Origin: Clostridiales bacterium
GTDB lineage: Bacteria; Bacillota_A; Clostridia; Oscillospirales; Acutalibacteraceae
Reading direction: 5' to 3'
Assembly (NCBI GenBank): GCA_009774735.1
Contig: VSOH01000031.1
Coordinates: 1-12,427, forward strand
DNA: 12,427 nucleotides
Numbering within the stretch: position 1 is the first letter of the stretch; each line of letters begins with the position of its first letter. Made by a program: the position numbers and the translations under genes. The notes beneath the pieces were generated by a model, which worked only from the letters and a program-made list of their open reading frames with translations, had not been told where the DNA came from and ran no database searches. Positions 1 to 6,879 of the stretch are shown here, piece after piece.

Positions 1-375
1 GAACAATACGTACAGCCGTTTTCGCAAAGCCTGCCGTTATGTAGTGAGGAAATATGCAAAGCCTGTGATTTTATAGAGGAAAACTACAATAATCATATCA
101 CGCTGAATGATTTATGCTTTTGCTGTAATCTCAGCAAATCAACCATACTCAGGGCTTTCGCCAAAACAAAGGGCGTTACACCCTACAGATATCTGCAGAC
201 TATAAGAATCAACAAGGCAAAAGAGCTTTTAGAGCAAGGTGTATCACCTGTTGATGCTGCGATGCTGACAGGCTTTTCTGACCAAAGTCATTTTTCAAAC
301 TCCTTCAATATGTTCATTGGACTTTCTCCTGCCGCCTACAGACGAATCTTCAAGGAGAAGAACAATGAAAAATAA
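1..375 (+). CDS. AraC/XylS-family transcriptional regulator, C-terminal part (5' end outside window)
   Basis: The first reading frame is open from base 1 to a TAA at 373-375 and gives 124 residues with no start, so the gene begins upstream of the window. The visible part is the two-helix-turn-helix DNA-binding domain of the AraC family. The first HTH lies around residues 34-60 (ITLNDLCFCCNLSKSTILRA) and the second around residues 79-115. The family signature is clear near the end: a GFSDQSHFSNSFN stretch followed by GLSPAAYRR. The N-terminal effector or dimerisation domain is not visible, so the ligand cannot be stated. The stop codon overlaps the start of the downstream EamA permease by 11 bases, which implies cotranscription and translational coupling. 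I infer that it controls this cluster. The family call is secure; the specific function is unknown. Confidence 0.93.
   Translation, partial: EQYVQPFSQSLPLCSEEICKACDFIEENYNNHITLNDLCFCCNLSKSTILRAFAKTKGVTPYRYLQTIRINKAKELLEQGVSPVDAAMLTGFSDQSHFSNSFNMFIGLSPAAYRRIFKEKNNEK
352..357 (+). promoter_or_regulatory. Ribosome binding site that fixes the EamA permease start
   Basis: AAGGAG lies inside the last codons of the AraC gene, 7 bases before the ATG at 365. An upstream in-frame ATG at 317 has no comparable site and would add 16 residues (DFLLPPTDESS...) that are really AraC codons read in another frame. The start at 365 is therefore preferred. Confidence 0.85.
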
Positions 376-1273
376 TATGTTAAACGCTCATATATCTGCT
401 TTAATTACAATCATAATATGGGGAACTACGTTTATATCAACAAAGCTATTGCTATCAGACTTTACGCCTATTGAAATACTGTTTATTCGCTTTGTTTTAG
501 GATTAATTGCACTGCTCATCATTTCACCCAAGCTATTCAAATTCAAAAGCTTGAAGGAGGAATTAACCTTTGCCGGTGCAGGACTAAGCGGAATATGTCT
601 TTATTATCTGATTGAAAATATTGCACTTACGCACACAATGGCATCGAATGTTGGCGTAATCATTTCAACAGCGCCTTTCTTCACGGCAATTCTTTCACAT
701 ATATTTATCAGGAATGATGAAAAGCTGAAAGCAAATTTTTTTATCGGCTTCGGCATTGCAATTATAGGAATTGGTCTTATCAGCTTTAACGGAACAAAAG
801 CACAGATTAATCCGCTCGGTGATATTTTGGCTTTGATTGCCGCCTTTGTCTGGGCAATTTATTCATTGCTTACAAAGAAAATCAGCAGCTTTGGTTACAA
901 CACAATACACACCACAAGAAGAATATTTACATACGGAATTATCTTTATGCTGCCGTTAGTATTTATATTTAATCTGAGCTTTGATATTAACAAAATATCA
1001 GAAACTAAAAACATACTTAATCTTCTGTATTTGGGCTTAGGGGCATCAGCACTATGCTTTGTTACCTGGAACTATGCAGTGAAAAAACTTGGGGCAATTA
1101 AAACAAGTATATATATTTATCTTGTTCCTGTTATTACGGTGTTGACATCAGCAATTTTTTTGAAAGAAAAATTCACTGCAATTTCTGCAATAGGTACTGT
1201 GTTTACACTAATAGGACTTTTTGTTTCTGAAATCAAATTCAATAGAAAGAGGAATAGAAAAAATGAACTTTGA
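365..1273 (+). CDS. EamA-domain (DMT superfamily) membrane transporter
   Basis: This encodes a 302-residue, very hydrophobic protein with about ten predicted membrane helices arranged as two EamA repeats (roughly residues 9-142 and 150-294). That is the usual 10-TMS drug/metabolite transporter layout and length (about 300). Family features include the IIWGTTFISTK first helix, the PIEILFIRF segment that opens the second helix, and in the second repeat GDILALIAAFVWAIYSLLTK and the terminal LVPVITVLTSAIFLKEKFT. Members move small metabolites, amino acids or toxic compounds across the inner membrane; the substrate cannot be read from sequence. The start is taken at 365 because of the AAGGAG site. 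The gene overlaps the AraC gene and the DUF2000 gene by 11 bases each. The lysine/arginine-rich C-terminus (KFNRKRNRKNEL) should be cytoplasmic. Confidence 0.92.
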   Translation: MKNNMLNAHISALITIIIWGTTFISTKLLLSDFTPIEILFIRFVLGLIALLIISPKLFKFKSLKEELTFAGAGLSGICLYYLIENIALTHTMASNVGVIISTAPFFTAILSHIFIRNDEKLKANFFIGFGIAIIGIGLISFNGTKAQINPLGDILALIAAFVWAIYSLLTKKISSFGYNTIHTTRRIFTYGIIFMLPLVFIFNLSFDINKISETKNILNLLYLGLGASALCFVTWNYAVKKLGAIKTSIYIYLVPVITVLTSAIFLKEKFTAISAIGTVFTLIGLFVSEIKFNRKRNRKNEL

Positions 1274-1685
1274 AAATGATAAATGTGTTATAGTAATTGA
1301 TGAAAATTTGCCACTCGGTATAATAGCGAACACTGCTGCCATTCTCGGAATAACACTGGGAATGAAGTATCCCTCTGTTGTTGGCTGTGATGTTAAGGAT
1401 GCTGACAATAATATTCATAGCGGAATAATTGAGTTCCCTGTTCCGATATTAAAAAGCAACAGAAATGCATTAAATGCACTCAGCAAAACACTGAAAGAAG
1501 AATTTTTTGAAGATTTAACGATTGTTGATTTTACTGATCTGGCACAAAGCTGCAAAACCTATGACGAATATATCTCTAAAATGACAGAAACACCTGCACA
1601 ATTACTGAACAATATTGGATTACTGATATACGGAAATAAAAAGAAAGTTAATAAGCTTACGGGCAATATGCCGCTGTTGAGATAA
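1263..1685 (+). CDS. DUF2000 family protein
   Basis: This encodes 140 residues and matches the DUF2000 family by memory of its conserved blocks: KCVIVIDENLPLGIIANTAA at residues 7-26, a GCDVKDADNNIHSGI stretch at 41-55, FPVPILK at 58-64, and LTIVDFTDLAQSCKTYDEY at 85-103. The family has an alpha/beta fold related to peptidyl-tRNA hydrolase 2, but no activity has been established that I know of. The start at 1263 is chosen over an in-frame ATG at 1221 because AAAGAGG at 1246-1252 sits 10 bases upstream, and because the longer form would run deep into the permease gene. It overlaps the permease stop by 11 bases and is the last gene of the cluster. Being cotranscribed with an exporter-type protein and an AraC regulator suggests a shared small-molecule or stress response, which is inference. 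Confidence 0.85.
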   Translation: MNFENDKCVIVIDENLPLGIIANTAAILGITLGMKYPSVVGCDVKDADNNIHSGIIEFPVPILKSNRNALNALSKTLKEEFFEDLTIVDFTDLAQSCKTYDEYISKMTETPAQLLNNIGLLIYGNKKKVNKLTGNMPLLR

Positions 1686-1691
1686 AAAAGG

Positions 1692-1729
1692 AAAGGTACT
1701 GAACTGCATTTGCAATTCAGTACCTTTTT
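1692..1729. terminator. Intrinsic terminator, probably bidirectional
   Basis: The hairpin core at 1695-1724 pairs GGTACTGAA with TTCAGTACC, has one C/A mismatch, and continues TGC/GCA to a short loop. It is flanked by AAA/TTT. On the plus strand TTTTT follows and ends the AraC-EamA-DUF2000 transcript 9 bases after the DUF2000 stop. On the minus strand the stem is followed by UUUCCUUUUUU, so it could also end the XRE transcript that converges from the other side. Confidence 0.85.
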
Positions 1730-1739
1730 CATAAGCAAT

Positions 1740-1949
1740 TTAATCAAAATAAAACATATCCTCAAACTTTACATCAAGTGCAATACAAATAACTCATGCT
1801 AATTTTGCAGTAGAACTATACCGGTCTGTTTCAATTGAGCTGACTGCATTTCCGGAAACACCGACAATTGCAGCAAGCTGAGCCCGAGAAAGTTTTTGAG
1901 CAACTCTAATTTCCTTTAATCTATTATGAAGCATTAAATTATCATCCAT
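1740..1949 (-). pseudogene. XRE-family helix-turn-helix regulator broken by an in-frame TGA
   Basis: Reading the minus strand from ATG at 1949 gives a 69-codon frame plus a TAA at 1742-1740, with a TGA at codon 52 (1796-1794). Before the stop is a typical XRE/Cro-type DNA-binding domain: MLHNRLKEIRVAQKLSRAQL, then the recognition-helix region GVSGNAVSSIETDRYS and TAKLA. After the stop the same frame continues with VICIALDVKFEDMFYFD, which is the normal C-terminal end of the 65-70 residue members of this family (compare the usual ALxIAxxLxVxxEDLFxF pattern). A single base change from a leucine TTA codon would explain it. A 51-residue protein ending just after the HTH could still be made. The possible ribosome binding site is weak (GGAATG). 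Neighbouring genes use TGA as stop and TGG for tryptophan, so recoding is unlikely. Confidence 0.82.
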
Positions 1950-2083
1950 ACTACATTCCACGCTTAATATGAAAATAAATCAGTGCAGCACAATCAAATC
2001 AACAACAAGTAAAAAGATATCCGATTTTACCCTTATCCAAACAAACATCTCTCGCCGGGTTACCTTGTCAAGACAATAAGGAA

Positions 2084-2758
2084 CTATTGATTTGCCGGCG
2101 TTTTTTGCTTAAACATTAATATAAAGGTTACTAATAAAAAAGCACATGCAACAAGCACTGCTTTTACATCAAGCTGCCTTGTCAGAACAGCTCCGATTAC
2201 AGCACCAACCACAAATGCAGCAATTATGCTGTAATATATCAAGCCCTTTTTTATACTTGTTTTATCACGATTCTTTATACCTAAAAAAAGCTGCTCTGTA
2301 CCACTGCGAAGATTGCCGGTACACATTGTGGTAGCAATTGTATTGCCGCCGATAATTCTGAAGCTTTCAACCTGCAAAGCACAAACAAATGAAATAATTA
2401 CGTTAACAACTGTATCGCCTTTACCGCCTTTTATAAAAGCACAAACAAGCAGAAACACCATTTCAAAAACAATAATAATTTGCCGCCAATGAATTAAATG
2501 ATTTACTTTAAGTTTCTGCTTAACTGCCTCTGTAATAAGAACACCGAGTGCAAAAGCCAGAATTGGAATTAAATAATGAATTACATTGGAAAAGTTGCCT
2601 TCTGCAAGATTGATGCCCAAAAGAACAATATTTCCCGTTTGAGCATTGGCAAATACTCCGCCACGAATTATATAGGTATAAGCATCAAGATATCCGCCGA
2701 CAATAGCAAGAATTATACCCAACAAAAGACTTTCCGACATTTGCTTAACTTTTTTCAT
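2084..2758 (-). CDS. YoaK/DUF1275 family membrane protein
   Basis: This encodes 224 residues with about six hydrophobic segments and the hallmarks of the DUF1275 (YoaK-like) family: GGYLDAYTY at residues 21-29, NAQTGNIVLLG at 38-48, and the repeat-like ATTMCTGNLRSG at 142-153. The family is an uncharacterised inner-membrane group and no substrate is established. The start is set at 2758 because GGTG lies about 6 bases upstream. The frame is open further upstream to an ATG at 2824, but that extension would run through the tuf terminator. ATGs at 2764 and 2740 are alternatives with poorer spacing. It is a single-gene unit between the tuf terminator and the XRE pseudogene, on the same strand as both. 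Its end is followed by about 130 bases with no gene. Confidence 0.88.
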   Translation of the reverse strand: MKKVKQMSESLLLGIILAIVGGYLDAYTYIIRGGVFANAQTGNIVLLGINLAEGNFSNVIHYLIPILAFALGVLITEAVKQKLKVNHLIHWRQIIIVFEMVFLLVCAFIKGGKGDTVVNVIISFVCALQVESFRIIGGNTIATTMCTGNLRSGTEQLFLGIKNRDKTSIKKGLIYYSIIAAFVVGAVIGAVLTRQLDVKAVLVACAFLLVTFILMFKQKTPANQ

Positions 2759-2774
2759 TAACATCACCAGATTT

Positions 2775-2802
2775 ATATTATCACAAAAATATATAATTTC
2801 AA
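2775..2802 (-). promoter_or_regulatory. Possible promoter of the YoaK/DUF1275 gene
   Basis: On the minus strand TTGAAA (2802-2797) and TAATAT (2780-2775) are 16 bases apart, with a TG one base before the -10 (extended -10 form). It sits just past the tuf terminator, where a promoter is needed. The predicted start is only about 10 bases from the ATG, so the transcript would be nearly leaderless. That leaves the exact assignment uncertain. Confidence 0.4.
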
Positions 2803-2803
2803 T

Positions 2804-2842
2804 AGAAAAAAGAAAAAAGAGCAAGTCTTTCGACTTGCTCTT
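2804..2842 (-). terminator. Intrinsic terminator after tuf (end of str operon)
   Basis: The minus-strand RNA forms an 11-bp perfect stem, AAGAGCAAGUC with GACUUGCUCUU, closed by a GAAA (GNRA) tetraloop. It is followed by UUUU, a C and UUUUUU. The hairpin starts 20 bases after the tuf stop. This is a strong rho-independent terminator and marks the end of the rpsL-rpsG-fusA-tuf unit. Confidence 0.95.
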
Positions 2843-2861
2843 AATGATTTAAGGTAATTGA

Positions 2862-4055
2862 TTACTCGTTGATAGCTGTAACAACGCCTGAACCAACTGT
2901 TCTACCACCCTCACGGATAGCGAAACGAAGACCCTCTTCAATAGCGATTGGAGTGATGAGCTCAACGTTCATTACTACGTTATCGCCAGGCATACACATC
3001 TCTGTGCCTTCCGGAAGAGTGATAACACCTGTTACGTCAGTTGTTCTGAAATAGAACTGAGGTCTGTAGTTGTTGAAGAATGGAGTATGACGTCCACCCT
3101 CGTCCTTAGAAAGAACGTAAACCTGACCTGAGAACTTTGTGTGTGGCTTGATTGAGCCAGGAGCAGCAAGAACCTGACCTCTTTCGATATCAGATCTCTG
3201 AACACCACGAAGAAGACAACCGATGTTGTCACCAGCCTCAGCATAGTCAAGAATCTTACGGAACATCTCAATACCGGTACATACGGTTGAAGAAGTCTCC
3301 TCATGAAGACCTACCATCTCAACTGTATCGTTAGTCTTTAACTGACCACGCTCAACTCTACCTGTAGCAACTGTACCACGACCTGTGATTGTGAATACGT
3401 CCTCAACAGGCATAAGGAAAGGAAGGTCTGCCTTACGGTCAGGAGTTGGGATATACTCATCAACAGCATCCATGAGCTCCTGAATGCAAGCGCAAGCAGG
3501 ATCATCATTTGAAGGAGCCTGTAAAGCCTTAAGAGCTGAACCCTTAATGATTGGGCACTCATCGTCAAACTCATACTCAGCAAGAGTCTCACGGATTTCC
3601 ATCTCAACTAACTCAAGAAGCTCTTCGTCGTCAACCTGGTCTGTCTTGTTCATGAATACGATGATTGCAGGAACACCTACCTGACGAGCAAGAAGCAAAT
3701 GCTCCTTAGTCTGAGCCATAGGACCATCAGTTGAAGCGATAACAAGGATAGCACCATCCATCTGAGCAGCACCTGTGATCATGTTCTTAATATAGTCAGC
3801 GTGACCCGGGCAGTCAACGTGTGCATAGTGACGAGCTTCTGTCTCGTACTCAACGTGTGCAGTGTTGATTGTAATACCACGCTCTCTCTCTTCAGGAGCC
3901 TTATCGATGTCTGCATAGTCCTCAAACTTTGCAAAGCCCTTGTTAGCAAGATACTTTGTGATAGCAGCAGTAAGAGTTGTCTTACCATGGTCAACGTGAC
4001 CGATTGTACCAATGTTTACATGTGGTTTGGTACGGTTAAATTTTTCCTTTGCCAT
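2862..4055 (-). CDS. tuf: Translation elongation factor EF-Tu
   Basis: This encodes 397 residues, the normal length. EF-Tu carries aminoacyl-tRNA to the ribosomal A site as a GTP complex in the cytoplasm. G-domain motifs are all present: GHVDHGKT at 19-26, RGITI at 59-63 (switch I threonine 62), DCPGH at 81-85 (catalytic histidine 85), NKTD at 136-139 and GSAL at 172-175. Domains 2 and 3 follow, with TGRGTVATGRVERG, and YRPQFYFRTTDVTG in domain 3. The third position of NKTD is threonine where many species have cysteine, valine or alanine; this should not matter. AAGGAGG at 4070-4064 is 8 bases from the ATG. It is the last gene of the str operon and also has its own promoter in the gap after fusA. 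Whether the genome has a second tuf cannot be told. Confidence 0.99.
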   Translation of the reverse strand: MAKEKFNRTKPHVNIGTIGHVDHGKTTLTAAITKYLANKGFAKFEDYADIDKAPEERERGITINTAHVEYETEARHYAHVDCPGHADYIKNMITGAAQMDGAILVIASTDGPMAQTKEHLLLARQVGVPAIIVFMNKTDQVDDEELLELVEMEIRETLAEYEFDDECPIIKGSALKALQAPSNDDPACACIQELMDAVDEYIPTPDRKADLPFLMPVEDVFTITGRGTVATGRVERGQLKTNDTVEMVGLHEETSSTVCTGIEMFRKILDYAEAGDNIGCLLRGVQRSDIERGQVLAAPGSIKPHTKFSGQVYVLSKDEGGRHTPFFNNYRPQFYFRTTDVTGVITLPEGTEMCMPGDNVVMNVELITPIAIEEGLRFAIREGGRTVGSGVVTAINE

Positions 4056-4100
4056 TGGAAGTTCCTCCTTAAAATTTACAATAGTAAAATTGTCAAAGAG

Positions 4101-4129
4101 ATTTTATCAAATACGCATAAAAATATCAA
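4101..4129 (-). promoter_or_regulatory. Promoter of tuf in the fusA-tuf gap
   Basis: On the minus strand TTGATA (4129-4124) and TAAAAT (4106-4101) are separated by 17 bases, each matching the vegetative consensus at five of six positions. The predicted start is near 4094, giving a leader of about 38 bases with AAGGAGG. No terminator is visible between fusA and this promoter, so tuf would receive both readthrough and its own transcripts, which fits its need for much higher output than fusA. Confidence 0.7.
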
Positions 4130-4156
4130 GACTTTTTTAATAATTTATATTAGTTA

Positions 4157-6265
4157 TTAATCTTTCTTAGCTCTTTCGCTGATAATTGACTCACTAATTG
4201 ACTTCGGTACCGGCTCATAACCATCCGGCTCCATTGTATACTGACCACGACCCTGGGTCTTGGAACGAAGGTCATTTACATAACCGAACATCTCTGAAAG
4301 CGGAACTCTTGAGTTAACCTGCTTAGCACCGGCTCTGTCCTCCATACCCTGAATCTGACCACGGCGTGAGTTAAGGTCACCGATAACATCGCCCATATAT
4401 TCTTCAGGAACGATAACAACAACCTTCATCATAGGCTCAAGGATGATTGGGTTAGCACCCTTTGCAGCATCCTTAAATGCCATAGAACCTGCAATCTTAA
4501 ATGCCATTTCAGATGAGTCAACCTCGTGGTAAGAACCATCGTAAAGCTCAACTCTAACATCAACAACATTGTATCCGGCAAGGATACCGCTCTTCATAGC
4601 ACCCTGAATACCGGCATCAACAGCAGGAATGTATTCCTTAGGAATAGCACCGCCGACAATCTGGTTAACAAATTCATAACCCTTGCCGATACCATTTTCA
4701 TCAAGGTTAGGCATAATTCTGATTTTAACGTGACCGTACTGACCGGAACCACCTGACTGTCTCTTATACTTAAGGTCTGACTGACCGTTGCCCTGAATGG
4801 TTTCTTTATAAGCAACCTGAGGAGCACCAACGTTAGCCTCTACCTTAAATTCACGAAGAAGACGGTCAACAATAATCTCAAGGTGAAGCTCACCCATACC
4901 TGCGATGATTGTCTGTCCTGTTTCTTCATCTGTATATGCTTTAAATGTGGGGTCTTCTTCTGCAAGCTTTGCAAGAGCAATACCCATCTTTTCCTGACCT
5001 GCCTTTGTTTTCGGCTCAATAGCAACACGAATAACAGGATCAGGGAAATTCATTGACTCAAGAATGATTGGATGAGACTCATCACAAAGAGTATCACCTG
5101 TTGTTGTATTCTTCAAACCAACTGCAGCAGCAATATCACCTGCGTAACATACAGGAATATCTTCTCTGTGGTTCGCGTGCATCTGAAGAATTCTACCCAT
5201 TCTTTCTTTATTATCCTTAACAGAGTTGTAGCAAGGTGTACCTGCCTCAATCATACCTGAATATACACGGAAGAAGCAAATCTTACCTACGAATGGGTCA
5301 GTTGCAATCTTGAAAGCAAGAGCTGCAAATGGCTCATCATCAGATGAATGACGATATTCTTCCTCGTCAGTATCAGGGTTAACGCCCTTGATTGACTCAA
5401 CGTCTGTAGGAGCAGGCATATAATCAACAACAGCATCAAGAAGAGGCTGAACACCCATATTACGGTATGAAGTACCGCAGCATACAGGAACCATATCGTT
5501 AGCTATTGTTGAAGAACGAATGATTTTCTTGATATCAGCAACTGATACAGCATCCTCGCCCTCTTCAAAATACTTCTCCATAAGCTCCTCGTCCTGTTCA
5601 ACAACATGCTCGATAAGCTCAGTTCTGTATTTTTCAGCTAATTCCTTCATATCATCAGGAATTTCTGTGATTTCAAATTTCATACCCTTCTCTTTATCAG
5701 GATCAATATAGATAATGGCATGATTTTCAACAAGGTCAATGATACCCTTAAAGGTATCCTCACTTCCGATAGGAAGCTGAATTGGAAGAGCATTACATTT
5801 AAAACGGTCTTTAACCATATTCAATGCTCTGTAGAAATCAGCACCCATAATGTCCATCTTATTAACATAAATCATTCTGGGTACTTTATATTCGTCAGCC
5901 TGACGCCATACGGTTTCAGACTGCGGCTCAACACCGCCCTTTGCACAAAGAACAGTAACTGAACCATCAAGTACACGGAGTGAACGCTGTACTTCAACTG
6001 TGAAGTCAACGTGACCCGGTGTATCGATAATATTGATTCTATGGTCTTTCCAGAAGCAAGTTGTAGCAGCAGATGTGATTGTAATACCACGCTCCTGCTC
6101 CTGCTCCATCCAGTCCATTGTTGCAGAACCATCATGAGTTTCACCAATCTTGTGATTGATACCTGTATAATACAGAATACGCTCAGTAGTAGTTGTTTTA
6201 CCTGCATCAATATGAGCCATAATACCAATATTTCTTGTCATTTCAAGAGATACTTTTCTTGGCAT
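4157..6265 (-). CDS. fusA: Translation elongation factor EF-G
   Basis: This encodes 702 residues, close to the usual 690-705. EF-G is the GTPase that drives tRNA-mRNA translocation and, with RRF, ribosome recycling. GTPase motifs are complete: AHIDAGKTT at 17-25, RGITIT at 59-64, DTPGH at 81-85 and NKMD at 135-138. The SGGSGQYGHV segment of domain IV and the C-terminal domain (IILEPMMKVVVIVPEEYMGDVIGDLNSRR) are intact. The sequence has the canonical housekeeping EF-G form, including CAKGGVEPQSETVWRQA, and not that of a tetracycline-type ribosome protection protein or EF-G2. AGGAGG is 5 bases before the ATG. Only 12 bases separate it from the rpsG stop, so it must be cotranscribed with rpsG. 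Confidence 0.99.
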   Translation of the reverse strand: MPRKVSLEMTRNIGIMAHIDAGKTTTTERILYYTGINHKIGETHDGSATMDWMEQEQERGITITSAATTCFWKDHRINIIDTPGHVDFTVEVQRSLRVLDGSVTVLCAKGGVEPQSETVWRQADEYKVPRMIYVNKMDIMGADFYRALNMVKDRFKCNALPIQLPIGSEDTFKGIIDLVENHAIIYIDPDKEKGMKFEITEIPDDMKELAEKYRTELIEHVVEQDEELMEKYFEEGEDAVSVADIKKIIRSSTIANDMVPVCCGTSYRNMGVQPLLDAVVDYMPAPTDVESIKGVNPDTDEEEYRHSSDDEPFAALAFKIATDPFVGKICFFRVYSGMIEAGTPCYNSVKDNKERMGRILQMHANHREDIPVCYAGDIAAAVGLKNTTTGDTLCDESHPIILESMNFPDPVIRVAIEPKTKAGQEKMGIALAKLAEEDPTFKAYTDEETGQTIIAGMGELHLEIIVDRLLREFKVEANVGAPQVAYKETIQGNGQSDLKYKRQSGGSGQYGHVKIRIMPNLDENGIGKGYEFVNQIVGGAIPKEYIPAVDAGIQGAMKSGILAGYNVVDVRVELYDGSYHEVDSSEMAFKIAGSMAFKDAAKGANPIILEPMMKVVVIVPEEYMGDVIGDLNSRRGQIQGMEDRAGAKQVNSRVPLSEMFGYVNDLRSKTQGRGQYTMEPDGYEPVPKSISESIISERAKKD

Positions 6266-6277
6266 AATATCCTCCTA

Positions 6278-6748
6278 TTAATATCTGAAATGAGCAAATG
6301 CTTTGTTTGCCTCTGCCATCTTATGTGTATCGTCGCACTTCTTAACTGCACCGCCTGTCTTATTAACAGCGTCCATAATTTCAGCAGCAAGACGTTCCTT
6401 CATAGTTCTCTCTGAACGCTGACGAGCGTAAAGAGTTATCCATCTAAGACCTAATGTCTGTCTTCTTTCAGGACGAACCTCAAGAGGAACCTGGTAAGTT
6501 GCACCACCGATACGGCGAGCTTTTACCTCAAGCACCGGCATAATGTTTTCCATTGCAGCTTCAAAAGTTTCCAATGGATCGTTACCGGTTTTTTCTCTAA
6601 CGATGTCGAATGCTCCGTAAACGATTTTCTGAGCGACACCCTTTTTTCCATCAAGCATAATGTTGTTGATTAAACGTGTAACCAGCTTTGAGTTATACAT
6701 TGGATCAGGTAAAACATCACGCTTAGCGATTTGGCCTCTTCTTGGCAT
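6278..6748 (-). CDS. rpsG: 30S ribosomal protein S7
   Basis: This encodes 156 residues, the standard length. S7 is a primary binder that starts assembly of the 3' major domain (head) of 16S rRNA and lines the E site. Diagnostic sequence includes the MPRRGQIAKRDVLPDP start, then IGGATYQVPLEVRPERR and GLRWITLYARQR in the RNA-binding region, and the HKMAEANKAFAHFRY end. GGAGGG lies about 8-10 bases before the ATG. The gene sits 131 bases after rpsL and 12 bases before fusA. In E. coli S7 represses its own operon by binding the rpsL-rpsG gap. A gap of similar size exists here, but I see no clear 16S-like element in it. Confidence 0.99.
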   Translation of the reverse strand: MPRRGQIAKRDVLPDPMYNSKLVTRLINNIMLDGKKGVAQKIVYGAFDIVREKTGNDPLETFEAAMENIMPVLEVKARRIGGATYQVPLEVRPERRQTLGLRWITLYARQRSERTMKERLAAEIMDAVNKTGGAVKKCDDTHKMAEANKAFAHFRY

Positions 6749-6879
6749 CTTCGCTTCCCTCCTTCATAAATTTTAATGAGTTCATAGGTACTCGGTTTCC
6801 CGTGGAGTCAACAAAAGGTCATATACGCTTTATATATAGGTATATAAACTATTGTCATCCTTAAGAAATAAAGTGTGGC
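6749..6879 (-). promoter_or_regulatory. rpsL-rpsG intercistronic region with a hairpin and a possible weak internal promoter
   Basis: The 131-base gap is long for this operon. On the minus strand it holds a perfect AT-only 8-bp inverted repeat, TTTATATA/TATATAAA with a 4-base loop (6848-6829). It also has a possible promoter ATGACA-18-TATAAA (6858-6853 and 6834-6829), and a small CGG-GAAA-CCG tetraloop hairpin flanked by ACT/AGT near 6785-6812. The promoter and the AT hairpin overlap, so both need not be real. Function as an S7 target is suggested only by analogy with E. coli. Confidence 0.3.

Noticed and set aside
1794..1796. TGA in the XRE gene as a recoded tryptophan or selenocysteine codon
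   Set aside because: Neighbouring genes use TGA as a true stop and TGG for tryptophan, there is no visible SECIS-like hairpin, and the family has an aliphatic residue at this position.
2095..2106. CCGGCG followed by TTTTTT on the plus strand as an intrinsic terminator
   Set aside because: The stem is only six pairs around a 36-base loop, it lies inside the end of a minus-strand gene, and no plus-strand gene reads into it.
4056..4100. Second tuf promoter with TTGACA near 4092
   Set aside because: TTGACA is present on the minus strand, but no acceptable -10 lies 16-18 bases downstream (TTTAAG only). The TTGATA/TAAAAT pair is much better.
3801..4160. 119-codon plus-strand open frame over the tuf start and its promoter region
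   Set aside because: It is antisense to the conserved EF-Tu N-terminus, with composition typical of a shadow frame and no supporting signals.
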